From: Gemmatimonadota bacterium
Lineage (GTDB): Bacteria; Gemmatimonadota; Gemmatimonadetes; Palauibacterales; KS3-K002
Length of the DNA: 64,000 nt
Direction: 5' to 3'
NCBI GenBank assembly: GCA_020344215.1
Contig: CP070815.1
Location: 4,215,709 to 4,279,708, forward strand
Each line of letters opens with the position of its first letter. Position 1 is the first letter of the stretch. The position numbers and the translations under genes are program-made. Of this stretch, positions 17,897 through 27,533 are shown in pieces. Under the pieces are notes generated by a model that made no database searches, was not told where the DNA came from, and worked only from the letters and a program-made list of their open reading frames with translations.

Positions 17897-18949
17897 ATGG
17901 AACCGGTCACAGCGCAGGTGCTCGCCAAGGACAGAGTCGGCGAGTGGATAGAGCGGCTGATGGCCGAGGCGGAGGTCATCGCGCCGGTCCTGGCGCATGG
18001 CGGGGACGAGGTGTTCGCGCCGATCCGGTCCCCTGGCGAGGTCCTCTGGGAGTTCACCAACCCTGTGCACCCGCCCAAGCGATTCCTCCTGCCGCAGACC
18101 GATCCTGTTGTGGCGATCCGGCGCGGCGATAACGGGTACGAGCTCGAGGCCATCGTCGACGAACGCCGCCGCGTGTTGCTCAACGTCCGGAGCTGCGACG
18201 TCGCGGGCCTCGCGTTCCTGCAGCACGTGCACGCCGCGGATCTGCCCGACCGCAGCTACCTGGAGCGCGCTGCGGCCACGACCATCGTTTGCCTATCCTG
18301 CCCCGACCCGTGCCCGCTCGGCTTCTGCATCTGCAGCGGCGCAGGGCCATTCGCCCGAGAGGGCTACGACCTACAGCTCAGCGACATCGGAGACCTCCTG
18401 CTGGCTGAGATTGGAAGCGAGCGCGGGGGAGAGCTGCTCGCTGCTACGGACGGCTTCTTCCGTCCCGCGACCTTGGCGGAGATGGCGCAGCGTCAACAGC
18501 TCGAGGAGAAGGCGAAACAGCTGCTCAGCGAGCAGACCTGCCACTTCGCCTCGGCGATGCGGCGCGTCTCGACCGGCCGGGTCGCCGAGGATCTTTGGCG
18601 GAAGATGTCGGATTGGTGCCTGGAGTGCGGCGCCTGCAACTTCGTATGCCCGACCTGCTTCTGCTTCTCGGTGAAGGACCGTCACAACGGCGACGGCTGG
18701 CTGCGCTGTCGGACCTGGGACTCTTGCCAGTACCCGGCGTTCACCCTCGAGGCCTCGGGTCACAACCCCCGGGAGGAGCGCAGAGATCGGATCAAGCGGC
18801 GCTTCTTCCACAAGGTCAGCGCGCAGTACTACCAGCGCGATGGCATGGTCGGCTGCGTCGGCTGCGGGCGGTGCGTCGAGGTCTGTCTCGGGACCACCGA
18901 CATGCCGGCCGTGGTGGCGGCGATCCGCAAGGGGGAGTGGCATGGATAG
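17897..18949 (+). CDS. Sulfhydrogenase-beta / AsrA-like 4Fe-4S dicluster subunit
   Basis: 350 residues, the usual AsrA/HydB length. Two C-terminal ferredoxin motifs are complete: C241-C244-C247-C251 (CLECGACNFVC) and C320-C323-C326-C330 (CVGCGRCVEVC). The N-terminal region also has an SCPDPCP cysteine patch near 134-139, as in sulfhydrogenase beta subunits. Expected role: pass electrons between the FAD/NAD(P)H subunit encoded next and the hydrogenase or molybdopterin-like subunit. Its stop overlaps the start of the FAD subunit, the standard asrAB/hydBG arrangement. No siroheme sulfite reductase (AsrC) gene is present, which argues against sulfite reduction. Confidence 0.87.
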   Translation: MEPVTAQVLAKDRVGEWIERLMAEAEVIAPVLAHGGDEVFAPIRSPGEVLWEFTNPVHPPKRFLLPQTDPVVAIRRGDNGYELEAIVDERRRVLLNVRSCDVAGLAFLQHVHAADLPDRSYLERAAATTIVCLSCPDPCPLGFCICSGAGPFAREGYDLQLSDIGDLLLAEIGSERGGELLAATDGFFRPATLAEMAQRQQLEEKAKQLLSEQTCHFASAMRRVSTGRVAEDLWRKMSDWCLECGACNFVCPTCFCFSVKDRHNGDGWLRCRTWDSCQYPAFTLEASGHNPREERRDRIKRRFFHKVSAQYYQRDGMVGCVGCGRCVEVCLGTTDMPAVVAAIRKGEWHG

Positions 18950-19763
18950 CCTGTTCCTCCCGGGGGTGGCGCGGATCCTCGACGTGCGAGATGAGACGCC
19001 CGACACCAAGACCTTCCGGGTCGTCCTCCGGGATCGGGCGGCTCACGACGGGTTCGAGTTCCAGCCCGGTCAGTTTGTCGAGCTTTCGGTCTTCGGCTGC
19101 GGCGAGGCGCCCTTCTGCATCGCCTCATCGCCGACGCGGCCCGAGTACCTGGAGCTCACGGTGCGGCGCGCCGGGCAGCTCACCGACGCCCTGCACCGAC
19201 TCGGCGCTGGCGACGAGATCGGCCTGCGCGGGCCATGCGGCAACGGGTTCGACGTGGCGGCGGCGGCGGGAAAGGACCTCGTGTTCGTCGGCGGCGGCAT
19301 CGGCTTGCCTCCGCTGCGTGGTCTCATCTGGAACGTCCTCGACCAACGCGAGCGCTTTGACCGCGTCACGGTCCTTTACGGGGCGCGCACGCCCAACGAC
19401 CTGGTCTACAAAGACGAGTTGAAGCGATGGGCGGAGCGCTCCGATGTGGAGGTGCTCGTCACCGTCGACCGCGGGGAGCCGGGTTGGGATGGGATCGTCG
19501 GCATGGTGCCCGTTCTCTTCGACCGCACCGAGCTGCACCCTCGGACCTCCCTGGCGTTCGTCTGCGGACCCCCGGTGATGATCACCTTCGTAATCCAGGA
19601 CCTGCTGATGCGGGGCTTCGCCGACCACGCGATCATCTCCACGCTCGAACGGATGATGCAGTGCGGCGTGGGGAAGTGTAATCACTGCGCCATCGGCCAC
19701 CGCTACGTTTGTCGCGACGGACCGGTATTCAGCTATAGCCAAATCAAGGAGTTGGTCGAATGA
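18942..19763 (+). CDS. Sulfhydrogenase-gamma / AsrB-like FAD-NAD(P)H oxidoreductase
   Basis: 273 residues from the ATG at 18942, preceded by GGGGGAG and overlapping the upstream stop. It has a ferredoxin-NADP reductase fold: an FAD-binding barrel (FQPGQFVEL, APFCIASSP) followed by a nucleotide-binding domain (FVGGGIGLPPLRGLI). The C-terminal [2Fe-2S] site is C241-C246-C249-C257 (CGVGKCNHC...C). This is the known gamma subunit that exchanges electrons with NAD(P)H in group 3b sulfhydrogenases and Asr enzymes. Its position inside a group 4 operon suggests the complex couples NAD(P)H to H+/H2. ATGA overlap with the maturation protease. Confidence 0.9.
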   Translation: MDSLFLPGVARILDVRDETPDTKTFRVVLRDRAAHDGFEFQPGQFVELSVFGCGEAPFCIASSPTRPEYLELTVRRAGQLTDALHRLGAGDEIGLRGPCGNGFDVAAAAGKDLVFVGGGIGLPPLRGLIWNVLDQRERFDRVTVLYGARTPNDLVYKDELKRWAERSDVEVLVTVDRGEPGWDGIVGMVPVLFDRTELHPRTSLAFVCGPPVMITFVIQDLLMRGFADHAIISTLERMMQCGVGKCNHCAIGHRYVCRDGPVFSYSQIKELVE

Positions 19764-20284
19764 GTTTGGCAAAGGAGCTGGCCGACCGGTTGGGAGGCTC
19801 GGTCGTCGTGGTCGGGATCGGCAACCCACTGCGCGGCGACGATGCCGCCGGTTGCGAGGTGGCGCGGCGACTCCAGGGCCGCAGCGCCGCCCTGGTGGTT
19901 AACGCCGAGGAGATACCTGAGAGCCATCTCGTCGGCATTGCGGCGGCCCGTCCTGACACGGTGTTGTTTGTCGACGCGGTTGACCTCGGTGCGGCCCCGG
20001 GCTCCCTGGCGATGGTCGAGGCACAGCAGATGGGCGGCTATTGCCCGTCAACTCACCGTATGCCGCTCGGCCTCCTGATGGAGTGCTTGCGTCGCGATAC
20101 GGCCGCCGACGTGTTCCTCGTGGCGGTGCAGCCCGGGCGAATCGGCTTCGGCGAGCCGATGAGCGCGGAGGTCACGGCCAGCATCACGCTGCTGATCGAC
20201 ACGCTCGAGGGTCTCCTGCCGGCGCCCCCTGCGGGCGCAGGCTCACCGGGCACCGCGAAACTCGAGGGGCGGACGCCATGCTGA
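19760..20284 (+). CDS. [NiFe] hydrogenase maturation endopeptidase
   Basis: 174 residues of the HycI/HyaD/HoxW peptidase family. The signature VVGIGNPLRGDDAAG near 17-31 includes the first acidic nickel ligand. A second aspartate lies in DAVDLGAAPG and the histidine in STHRMPLG. It removes the C-terminal tail of the large subunit after nickel insertion. The target is present in this operon: the large subunit at 23764-25458 keeps about 29 residues beyond its last Cys motif. ATGA overlap with the gene before it and a 7-nt overlap with the gene after it. Confidence 0.9.
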   Translation: MSLAKELADRLGGSVVVVGIGNPLRGDDAAGCEVARRLQGRSAALVVNAEEIPESHLVGIAAARPDTVLFVDAVDLGAAPGSLAMVEAQQMGGYCPSTHRMPLGLLMECLRRDTAADVFLVAVQPGRIGFGEPMSAEVTASITLLIDTLEGLLPAPPAGAGSPGTAKLEGRTPC

Positions 20285-21744
20285 GCGCCGCGCTGGTCCT
20301 CATGGTTGTGGTCCCCGCTTTCGGCGCGGTCGTCGCCGGGGCTCTGAAGGGGGATGGGCCACGCTGGGCGTTGTCGGTGGGCGTGGCTGCGCTGGTTGTG
20401 CTGATCGGTATCTACGCGGCGCTAGCGGCCCCCGGTTACCGGTACCATGCTGCCGTCGGCACGCTGCCGTGGCTCGACGCGATGCTCGATGGGCCCGTCT
20501 TCGGGGTCATGCTGGACCCGTTGGCAGCGGTGATGCTGCTGGTGGCCACGGTGATTGGCTTGTTCACCGTGCTCTACTCGACCCATTACCTGCGTGAGAA
20601 GAACCGCGAGCACGCAACGGGCCACGAGGGGCAGGCCCGCTACTACTTCTGGCTGCTGCTCTTCCTGGCCAGCATGGTCGGCGTGGCCGTGTCGCCCAAC
20701 TTTCTACAGTTGCTGATCTTTTGGGAGCTGACCACGCTGTGCTCCTGGGCCCTCATCTCCTTCTACCAAGACGAGCGAAGCCTGCGCTCCGGCTTCAAGG
20801 CGCTGCTGATGACCCAGGCGGGCGGCGCCTTCTTCCTCGTCGCCGTGCTGATCCTCTTTGTCAGCGTCGGCTCGGTCGAGTTCACCGCCCTGGCACGCTT
20901 GCCCGATGGGCTGCGCCTCTGGGTTTTTATCTTGCTGATGATCGCCGCCTGGGCGAAAGCGGCGCAGGTGCCCTTCCACACCTGGCTGCCGGACGCCATG
21001 GCGGCGCCGACCCCGATCAGCGCGTACCTGCACGCGGCGGCGATGGTTAAGGCCGGGGTCTACTTGATGGCTCGGTCAGTGAGCGCCGGCTGGGCGGTGC
21101 CGCCGGCAGGCGCGATCGCTCTAGGGGTGATGGCGCTGGCCACGATGTTCATCGCGCTCTCCTACTACTTCGTGCAGGACGATCTCAAGCGGCTGCTCGC
21201 CTACTCGACCATCGCCCACCTGGGCTATGTGCTCCTAGGCGTCGCCCTCGGCGGCCTCGGCTCGATCATCGCGTTCCGCGGCGGTGTGCTGCACATCGTC
21301 TGTCACGGTTTCTCCAAGGCGACGCTGTTCTTCTGCGCGGGCGCGCTGGCCTACGTCACCGGGACCCGCAGCATCGCCGCACTGGGCGGGTTGGCGCGCA
21401 GTATGCCGCTGACAGCGACCGCTTTCTTCGTCGGCGTGCTGGCGGTGGCCGGGGTGCCACCGTTCGCTTGCTTCTGGAGCAAGTTCATGATCCTTGCCGG
21501 CGCGATAGAGCTCAGGGGCGGGATCGGGCCCGTGCTCGTCGTGCTGGTGCTGGTCGAGAGCCTGGTCTCGTTCGCGTGGATGCTCTACGTCGGACAGAAG
21601 GTATTCCTCGGCCCGGTGACGCGGCTGGCGGAAGTGCACAGTGATCCGCCCCCAGCGATGGGCGCGGTGCTCCTGCTGCTCGTGCTCGCCTGCTTGCTCG
21701 CGCCAGCGATCGGGATCCCGCTGGTGGAGATGATCGGAAGGTGA
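20278..21744 (+). CDS. Antiporter-like membrane subunit 1 (HyfD/NuoL-type)
   Basis: 488 residues from the ATG at 20278, overlapping the protease stop. Roughly 14 hydrophobic helices. The charged residues of Mrp/NuoL-type channels are present: glutamate in FWELTTLCSW, lysine in KAAQVPFHTWLPDAM and the DDLKRLLAYSTIAHLGY loop. Length matches HyfD (about 480) better than HyfB. It should form part of the proton- or sodium-translocating arm of the hydrogenase. Confidence 0.87.
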   Translation: MLSAALVLMVVVPAFGAVVAGALKGDGPRWALSVGVAALVVLIGIYAALAAPGYRYHAAVGTLPWLDAMLDGPVFGVMLDPLAAVMLLVATVIGLFTVLYSTHYLREKNREHATGHEGQARYYFWLLLFLASMVGVAVSPNFLQLLIFWELTTLCSWALISFYQDERSLRSGFKALLMTQAGGAFFLVAVLILFVSVGSVEFTALARLPDGLRLWVFILLMIAAWAKAAQVPFHTWLPDAMAAPTPISAYLHAAAMVKAGVYLMARSVSAGWAVPPAGAIALGVMALATMFIALSYYFVQDDLKRLLAYSTIAHLGYVLLGVALGGLGSIIAFRGGVLHIVCHGFSKATLFFCAGALAYVTGTRSIAALGGLARSMPLTATAFFVGVLAVAGVPPFACFWSKFMILAGAIELRGGIGPVLVVLVLVESLVSFAWMLYVGQKVFLGPVTRLAEVHSDPPPAMGAVLLLLVLACLLAPAIGIPLVEMIGR

Positions 21745-21748
21745 GGAT

Positions 21749-23761
21749 GTGAGTACTCTCGGCCTCCTGGGACTAGGCGTGTCACTCTGGCTGGCCGGCG
21801 CTCTGGCCAGTCTGCTGGCCGGGCACAGGCGCGCGGCCAGCGGCTGGCTGAGCGTCGCCTTTCTCGTATGCGGCGGCCTGCTGCTGGCCGCGGTGGTCGT
21901 ACGCACGTTCACAGCCGGCCCGTCTCCCGAGGCGGTGCTGCTGCGAGTCGGCGCGATCGATGCCGATCTGGTGGTTCGCGTGGACTACCTGAGCGCACTC
22001 TTCCTGGCGATCACATCGTTCATCGCGGTGCTTACGGCACTCTTCTCGGTCGAGTACATGTCCCGCTACCGGCACGACAGCGTAGCGAAGTACTTCCCGC
22101 TGCTGTTGGTGCTCTTCGTGAGCATCGCCGGAGTCGTGACGACCGCAGATTTCCTCTCGTTCCTCGTCTGCTGGGAGCTCATGACGGTCGCCTCGTTCTT
22201 CCTGGTCATCTTCGAGCGCGAGAGCCGCGAGGGCATGAGGGCGGGGCTCAAGTACTTCGTTGTGAACCAGGCGGCGACGCTCGGGATGCTGGCGGGCGGG
22301 CTGGTCCTCTGGTCGAGGGTCGACTCGTTCCACTTCCTGGCGCTGCGCGACGCGTTCGGTGCGCTGCTCGGCGGCCAGCCGGCCCTGGCTCACCTCGTCA
22401 TCTTCCTCTTCTTCCTGGCGTTCGCCACCAAGGCTGGCGTCCTGCCGATGGGAAGCTGGTTGCCGGACGCCTACCCGGCGGCGCCGAGCGGCGCGACGGC
22501 CGCGTTCGGCGGGACGATGACGAAGCTGGGGATCTACGGTCTGCTGAGGGTCTTCCTGGAGATCGTGCCGCTTTCGCCGGCGACACGCGCCTGGGGGCTC
22601 GTGGTGGCGCTGGCCGGCGTGGGCAGTCTGTTCGTGGGGACGCTCACCGCGCTCAAGCAGGATGACGTCAAGCGGCTCATGTCGTTCCACGTGATCGGAC
22701 AGGTCGGCTACATGTTCCTCGGGATCGGGATGGGCCTCTTCCTGCTGGCGCGAAGCCCCATGCTGGGGCTGCTCGGCCTCCTGGCGGGCGTGTTCCACAT
22801 GCTCAACCACTCGCTCTACAAGTCATGCCTGTTCCTGGGCGCGGGCGCGGTCTACTACCGCGCCGGCTCCCGGAGCCTGAGCGAGGTGGGCGGCCTGGGT
22901 CGCTACATGCCGGTCACGGCGCTGTGCGCCGGCACGGCGGCCCTCGCCATCGCCGGTGTGCCGCCGCTCAACGGCTTCGCCAGCAAGTGGATGATCTACG
23001 CCACGGCGGTGAAGGCGGGAGAGCAGGTCCCCTGGCTCGTATTACTCGCGATCGTGGCGATCTTCATCTCGCTGGTCACGCTCGCCTCGTTCATCAAGTA
23101 CCTCGCTGGCGCGTTCATGGGGTCGCGCACCACAGAGGAGCCCGTCCGCGAGGTCCCGGCGGCCATGCTCGTTCCGCAGGTCGCGCTCGCCCTGACCTGC
23201 GTCGTCTTCGGTCTCGTCCCGCTCATGCCGCTGCGCTACGTGCACGCGGCGGTCACGGGCCTGCTGCCGGAAGCCGGCCTGCCGGACCTGGCCGCGGCGC
23301 TGGGCGACGGTCCGGGTCTGCAGATGGCCGTGGGGATGCCGGATGTGGCGGTGTGGGCGCCTCTGCCTGTGGCGGCAGCGCTCGTGGTGCTGGGTCTTTT
23401 CTCCTACTACGTGATCCAGCGCGCTGGAGGAGCCACGGTGCGCGACGTCCCGGCCTGGACCTGCGGTGAAGAGGAGGAGTCGACGGCGGCGCACTACCCG
23501 GCGAGCAGCTTCTACGTGCCGTTCAAGCACGCGTTCCGCGGCATCTACCCGCAGGTGCGCGTGACGCCGCCGCCGCTCCCGGTCTGGCTGCGGCGCGTCT
23601 TCGACGTCGATCGCTGGCTGCACTCGCCGACCGTCCGCATGGTCGGGCGTGGCGCCAGCGGCGTGAGCCGCACGCACGTCGGCATCCCCCAGGTCTATCT
23701 CCTCTGGATCGTCCTGGGGGCTGTGGCGGTGGTGGCGATCTTACTGGGCCTTATCGGCTAG
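21749..23761 (+). CDS. Antiporter-like membrane subunit 2 (HyfB/HycC-type)
   Basis: 670 residues from the GTG at 21749 (upstream AAGGTGAGG), close to E. coli HyfB in length. About 16 helices, including the C-terminal lateral extension seen in HyfB/NuoL proteins, and a soluble stretch (about 555-630) before the last helix. Key channel residues are kept: CWELMTVASFF, TKAGVLPMGSWLPDAY and DDVKRLMSFHVIGQ. Proton- or sodium-pumping subunit of the group 4 hydrogenase. Confidence 0.88.
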   Translation: MSTLGLLGLGVSLWLAGALASLLAGHRRAASGWLSVAFLVCGGLLLAAVVVRTFTAGPSPEAVLLRVGAIDADLVVRVDYLSALFLAITSFIAVLTALFSVEYMSRYRHDSVAKYFPLLLVLFVSIAGVVTTADFLSFLVCWELMTVASFFLVIFERESREGMRAGLKYFVVNQAATLGMLAGGLVLWSRVDSFHFLALRDAFGALLGGQPALAHLVIFLFFLAFATKAGVLPMGSWLPDAYPAAPSGATAAFGGTMTKLGIYGLLRVFLEIVPLSPATRAWGLVVALAGVGSLFVGTLTALKQDDVKRLMSFHVIGQVGYMFLGIGMGLFLLARSPMLGLLGLLAGVFHMLNHSLYKSCLFLGAGAVYYRAGSRSLSEVGGLGRYMPVTALCAGTAALAIAGVPPLNGFASKWMIYATAVKAGEQVPWLVLLAIVAIFISLVTLASFIKYLAGAFMGSRTTEEPVREVPAAMLVPQVALALTCVVFGLVPLMPLRYVHAAVTGLLPEAGLPDLAAALGDGPGLQMAVGMPDVAVWAPLPVAAALVVLGLFSYYVIQRAGGATVRDVPAWTCGEEEESTAAHYPASSFYVPFKHAFRGIYPQVRVTPPPLPVWLRRVFDVDRWLHSPTVRMVGRGASGVSRTHVGIPQVYLLWIVLGAVAVVAILLGLIG

Positions 23762-23763
23762 GG

Positions 23764-25458
23764 GTGGAGATCGTGGCGGGACAGGCGATGGCGCAGCGCG
23801 TGAGCGAGCTTCTGACGGAGCGGCTCGGCCCCGCCGTGCGCGACGTCAGGCAGGAGCCGGCGGACACGCTACGCGTGGTTCTCGACAAGAGCGCGATCCG
23901 TGGCGCCGCCTCCGCGCTCGCCGACGGGCTCGGCGCCCGCTTCTTGATTTCCGCGGGCAGCGACCGGCGGCCCGTCTCCGGCGACTTTGCTATCGAGCAC
24001 ATCTTCTCGCTCGACCGCGATTCCCTCTTCGTCATCCTCGAGTGCTCAGTCGCGCCTGCCGACCCGCGCATCGACTCGATCACTCCGGCCGTCCCCGGCG
24101 CGAACTGGGCGGAGCGCGAGTCTCGCGACGCCATCGGTGTGAGCCCCGAGGGACACCCCGACCCGCGCCGACTGATGCTCGCCGACGACTGGCCCGAGGG
24201 CGTGTTCCCGCTGCGCCGCGACGTCCCCTACGACTACCAGCCGCCGCAGGCGGATGCCCGGCCGCCGCGCGTCGACCCACCCTCCGGGTCTAGCGTGTTC
24301 GTGATGGGTCCCTTCTTCCCGGTACTCGAGGAGCCGGCGCACTGGCGGCTGTTCGTCGAGGGCGAAACGATCATCGGCTGCGACTACCGCGGCTTCTACA
24401 ACCACCGCGGGATAGAGAAGCTGGGCGACAGCAAGCTGACCTACAACGAGATCCCGTACCTCGCCGAGCGCATCTGCGGCATCTGCGGGTTTATCCACTC
24501 TACCTGCTACTGCCAGGCGGTGGAGAAGGCGGCGGGGATCGAGGTACCGCCCCGGGCGGCGTACATCCGCACGCTGATGCTCGAACTCGAGCGCATCCAC
24601 TCGCATCTGCTCTGGCTCGGCATCGCCGGCCACATCATCGGCTTCGATACCGTGCTCATGCAGGCCTGGCGCATCCGCGAGCCGGTCATGTGGATGGCCG
24701 AGGAGATCAGCGGCAACCGCAAGACTTACGGCATGAACACGGTCGGAGGCATACGGCGCGACTTCCCGAACGCGCTCGCCCCCAAGCTGCTCGAGATTCT
24801 GGGCAAGGTCGAGAAGGAGAGCGTGGCCGTGTGCAACGCCATCGCGGGTGACAGCACCCTGCACGCCCGCACCCGCAAGGTCGGCGTGCTGAGCCAGGAG
24901 TGCGCCAAGCGCATCTGCGTGGTCGGGCCGCCAGCGCGGGCCTCGGCAGTGGCGATCGACGCTCGCATCGACCACCCGTACGCCGCCTACGACGCGCTGG
25001 GCGTGCGGATCGCCCTGCAGCAGGACGGGGACACCTGGGCACGCCTGCTCGCGCGGCTCGATGAGCTGCTCGAGTCGATCCGACTGGTTCGCGAGACGCT
25101 GCGGGCGATGCCGGCAGGCCCGATCGTCGCCGAGTTGCCGGACGAGATCCCGCCGGGGCGCGCGGGGGTGTCCGTCGTGGAGGCGCCGCGTGGCGAGGCG
25201 GTGCACTACGTGGTGACCGGCGGCGACAACCGGCCGTACCGCTGGCGTGTGCGCGCGCCGACCTACCCGAACCTGCAGGCCGTCCCCGAGATGGTGAGGA
25301 GTCAGACGATCGCCGACGTGCCGATCACTTTGGGGAGTCTCGATCCCTGCTTCTCGTGCACTGAGCGGGTCGAGACCCTGGATGTGCGCACGTCGCGGCT
25401 CCGCGTCTACACGCACGACGAGCTCTTACGGCTGTCGCGCCGGGAGGTGACGAAATGA
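23764..25458 (+). CDS. [NiFe] hydrogenase group 4 large subunit (HyfG/HycE-type)
   Basis: 564 residues, the size of HycE/HyfG. Residues 1-150 form the NuoC-like 30-kDa domain (WAERESRDAIGVSPEGHPDPRRLML) and 170-535 the NuoD-like catalytic domain. Both nickel-binding pairs are intact: ERICGICGFIHS with C238 and C241, and DPCFSC with C529 and C532. This marks a true hydrogenase rather than a complex I subunit. After R535 a 29-residue tail remains, matching the substrate of the maturation protease in the operon. Start GTG at 23764; an ATG at 23788 is an alternative. ATGA overlap with the next gene. Confidence 0.93.
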   Translation: MEIVAGQAMAQRVSELLTERLGPAVRDVRQEPADTLRVVLDKSAIRGAASALADGLGARFLISAGSDRRPVSGDFAIEHIFSLDRDSLFVILECSVAPADPRIDSITPAVPGANWAERESRDAIGVSPEGHPDPRRLMLADDWPEGVFPLRRDVPYDYQPPQADARPPRVDPPSGSSVFVMGPFFPVLEEPAHWRLFVEGETIIGCDYRGFYNHRGIEKLGDSKLTYNEIPYLAERICGICGFIHSTCYCQAVEKAAGIEVPPRAAYIRTLMLELERIHSHLLWLGIAGHIIGFDTVLMQAWRIREPVMWMAEEISGNRKTYGMNTVGGIRRDFPNALAPKLLEILGKVEKESVAVCNAIAGDSTLHARTRKVGVLSQECAKRICVVGPPARASAVAIDARIDHPYAAYDALGVRIALQQDGDTWARLLARLDELLESIRLVRETLRAMPAGPIVAELPDEIPPGRAGVSVVEAPRGEAVHYVVTGGDNRPYRWRVRAPTYPNLQAVPEMVRSQTIADVPITLGSLDPCFSCTERVETLDVRTSRLRVYTHDELLRLSRREVTK

Positions 25459-26372
25459 GCGGCGACATCCTGGTGACAGTCGGCCTGGCGCTGCTCAACG
25501 TGGCGGTGGCGCTGCTGCTCGCCCCGCTCTACGAGGGGATCATGCGCAAGCTGCGGGCGGCGCTGCATTCCCGTATCGGCCCGCCGATCACGCAGCCCTT
25601 CCTCGACCTGGCGAAGCTGCTCGGCAAGCAGGACCTGCGCGCGGTGCCTGGAAAGCTCTACGCCGCCGCGCCCGCTCTCACTCTGGGGTCCGTGCTCACG
25701 CTGGCACTGCTCGTGCCGATGGGCACGCGGCCACCGCTGGGCGGGGCCGGCGACATCATCGTCCTGCTCTACGTGGCGGCGATCAGCGCGGTGCTGCTCA
25801 TGCTCACCGCCTTCGCCGCCTCGGGCCCGTACGGCGCCGTGGGCGGCTCGCGCGAGATGATGATCCTTCTCAGCGTCGAGCCCGTGCTGGCGGTGACGCT
25901 CGTGGTCGGCGCGCTCAAGTCGGGTAGGCTGGCGACGCTGGGGATCCTCGACTGGCAGGTGGAGAACGGGCCGACGATGAGCATGGCGATCGCTGGCATC
26001 GCCTTCTTCCTCGCCTTGCAAGCGCAGGCGGGCAAGCTCCCCTTCGATGTGGCCGAGGCCGACCAGGAGATCATGGGCGGCCCGCTCATCGAGCAGAGCG
26101 GCCCCCGCCTGGCGCTATTCCGCTGGGCACTGTGGAGCAAGCAGCTGGTGTTCGCGATCTTGCTGGTCGAGCTGTTCTTGCCTTGGCCGCGATTCGGCGT
26201 GTTTCCGGCCGACCTCGTCCTGACGCTGCTCAAAGCTCTGGTGGTACTGGTGCTGGTGGCTGTCGTAGACGTGGTGAACCCGCGGCTGCGCATCGACCAG
26301 ACGATGGGGTACTTCACGCGTGTGGCCTTTTCATCGCTCGCCGCGCTGGCGTTCGCGGTGATCGGGATGTAG
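25455..26372 (+). CDS. Hydrogenase membrane anchor (HyfC/HycD/NuoH-type)
   Basis: 305 residues, about eight hydrophobic helices, very close in size to HyfC (315). Typical NuoH-family segments are RIGPPITQPFLDLAKLLGK, SREMMILLSVEPVLAV and LPFDVAEADQEIMGGPLIE, which line the quinone-like cavity and the interface with the catalytic subunits. It anchors the hydrogenase module to the pump subunits. Translationally coupled to the large subunit. Confidence 0.92.
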   Translation: MSGDILVTVGLALLNVAVALLLAPLYEGIMRKLRAALHSRIGPPITQPFLDLAKLLGKQDLRAVPGKLYAAAPALTLGSVLTLALLVPMGTRPPLGGAGDIIVLLYVAAISAVLLMLTAFAASGPYGAVGGSREMMILLSVEPVLAVTLVVGALKSGRLATLGILDWQVENGPTMSMAIAGIAFFLALQAQAGKLPFDVAEADQEIMGGPLIEQSGPRLALFRWALWSKQLVFAILLVELFLPWPRFGVFPADLVLTLLKALVVLVLVAVVDVVNPRLRIDQTMGYFTRVAFSSLAALAFAVIGM

Positions 26373-26381
26373 GGGGTTGAC

Positions 26382-26834
26382 GTGCTGCTGAGCAAGCTAC
26401 GAGAGGCGCTGATCTGCCTGCGGGCGGGCCGCGTCACGATCCCGTACCCGTTCTCTCCCCACGACCCGGCGCCGGGTTTCCGCGGCAAGATCGTCATCGA
26501 CCCGGATGCCTGCTTCGGCTGTGGCGGCTGCGCCAACGTCTGCCCCGCCGGCGTGATCGTGGTGAGCGACACGGACCAGCTGACGCGCGTGCTCGAGTTC
26601 TTCTGGGGGCGCTGCACCTACTGCGGCCGCTGCCAGGAGGTCTGCCCCGAGGGCGCCATCACCCTGAGCCAGGAGTTCGAGACCGCGACGGACCGGGCCG
26701 ACGACCTCTACATCCGGCTCGAGGTGTTCATGGGTCCCTGCCAGCGCTGCGGCCGCTGCTTCACGCCCCCGACCCGGCTGGAGCGGATGATGGTAACCGG
26801 CTTCCGCGGCGACGGGCGAGGAGGGGGACGATGA
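26382..26834 (+). CDS. Hydrogenase 4Fe-4S ferredoxin subunit (HyfH/HycF-type)
   Basis: 150 residues from the GTG at 26382. Two complete [4Fe-4S] motifs: C44-C47-C50-C54 (CFGCGGCANVC) and C78-C81-C84-C88 (CTYCGRCQEVC). A third, incomplete Cys set follows, C120-C123-C126 (CQRCGRC), as in HycF-type proteins. It relays electrons to the small subunit, on the cytoplasmic face. ATGA overlap with the next gene. Confidence 0.9.
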   Translation: MLLSKLREALICLRAGRVTIPYPFSPHDPAPGFRGKIVIDPDACFGCGGCANVCPAGVIVVSDTDQLTRVLEFFWGRCTYCGRCQEVCPEGAITLSQEFETATDRADDLYIRLEVFMGPCQRCGRCFTPPTRLERMMVTGFRGDGRGGGR

Positions 26835-27505
26835 ATGCGCAGGGCTTCCCCGCCAGCCTGGTTGAGACCCTGAGCATGCTCATGGTTCTCACCTCGGTGG
26901 CCACGCTAGAGATCCGGCGGCTGCGCATGTCAGCGATCGCCTACTCGCTGCAGGCGCTGCTCCTCGTGGCCCTGCTGCTGAGCTTTGCTGCCCTGAACCC
27001 GGCGCTCTACGGGTGGGCGGCGGTGGCTTTGCTGACCAAGGCGATCATCATACCGTGGTTCCTGTTCCGTTACATCGGCTCCCGCGAGGCGCAGGAAGAG
27101 AAGCCGCTGATCGGGTTCGGTCCCTCGGTGGTGGTAGCGGTGCTGCTGATGGTCGGCTTCTACCGCCTGACACACAGCCAGTTCGGCCTGCTGGTCCCAA
27201 CGGCGCTGGCGCACCAGGAGGTATTGCGCACGAACCTGGCGGTCGCCTCGACGGTGTTTGCGCTCGGCCTGTATTGCGTGTTGACCCGGCGCGACGCGGT
27301 CAAGACTGTGATCGGGCTCTGCCTGCTCGAGAACGGGGTCCATCTCAGCCTCGTGAGCCTGGCGCCCGAGCTGCCCGAGACCGCTCTCTTCGGAGTGGCC
27401 ACCGAGGTGGTCGTCACGGTCTACCTGCTCCTGTACGTGATCGCTGGCATTCGCCGGGAGTTCGGGACCACGGACACCTTGAGGCTACGGGAGCTGCGGT
27501 GGTAA
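26831..27505 (+). CDS. Hydrogenase membrane subunit (HyfE-type)
   Basis: 224 residues, matching HyfE (about 216), with roughly seven hydrophobic helices. The helix near 150-170 (VKTVIGLCLLENGVHLSLV) resembles the NuoK-like glutamate helix found in HyfE and MnhC, with the conserved ENG. Small proton-channel subunit of the complex. Confidence 0.85.
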   Translation: MNAQGFPASLVETLSMLMVLTSVATLEIRRLRMSAIAYSLQALLLVALLLSFAALNPALYGWAAVALLTKAIIIPWFLFRYIGSREAQEEKPLIGFGPSVVVAVLLMVGFYRLTHSQFGLLVPTALAHQEVLRTNLAVASTVFALGLYCVLTRRDAVKTVIGLCLLENGVHLSLVSLAPELPETALFGVATEVVVTVYLLLYVIAGIRREFGTTDTLRLRELRW

Positions 27506-27533
27506 TGCACGGCACGGCACCAGAGGTGGAACC

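Noticed and set aside
17897..19763. Anaerobic sulfite reductase operon (asrABC)
   Set aside because: AsrA- and AsrB-like subunits are present but no siroheme AsrC; the genes lie inside a hydrogenase operon.
23764..25458. Complex I (NuoCD) instead of hydrogenase
   Set aside because: Both CxxC nickel-binding pairs are intact and a maturation protease is encoded in the operon; complex I subunits lack them.
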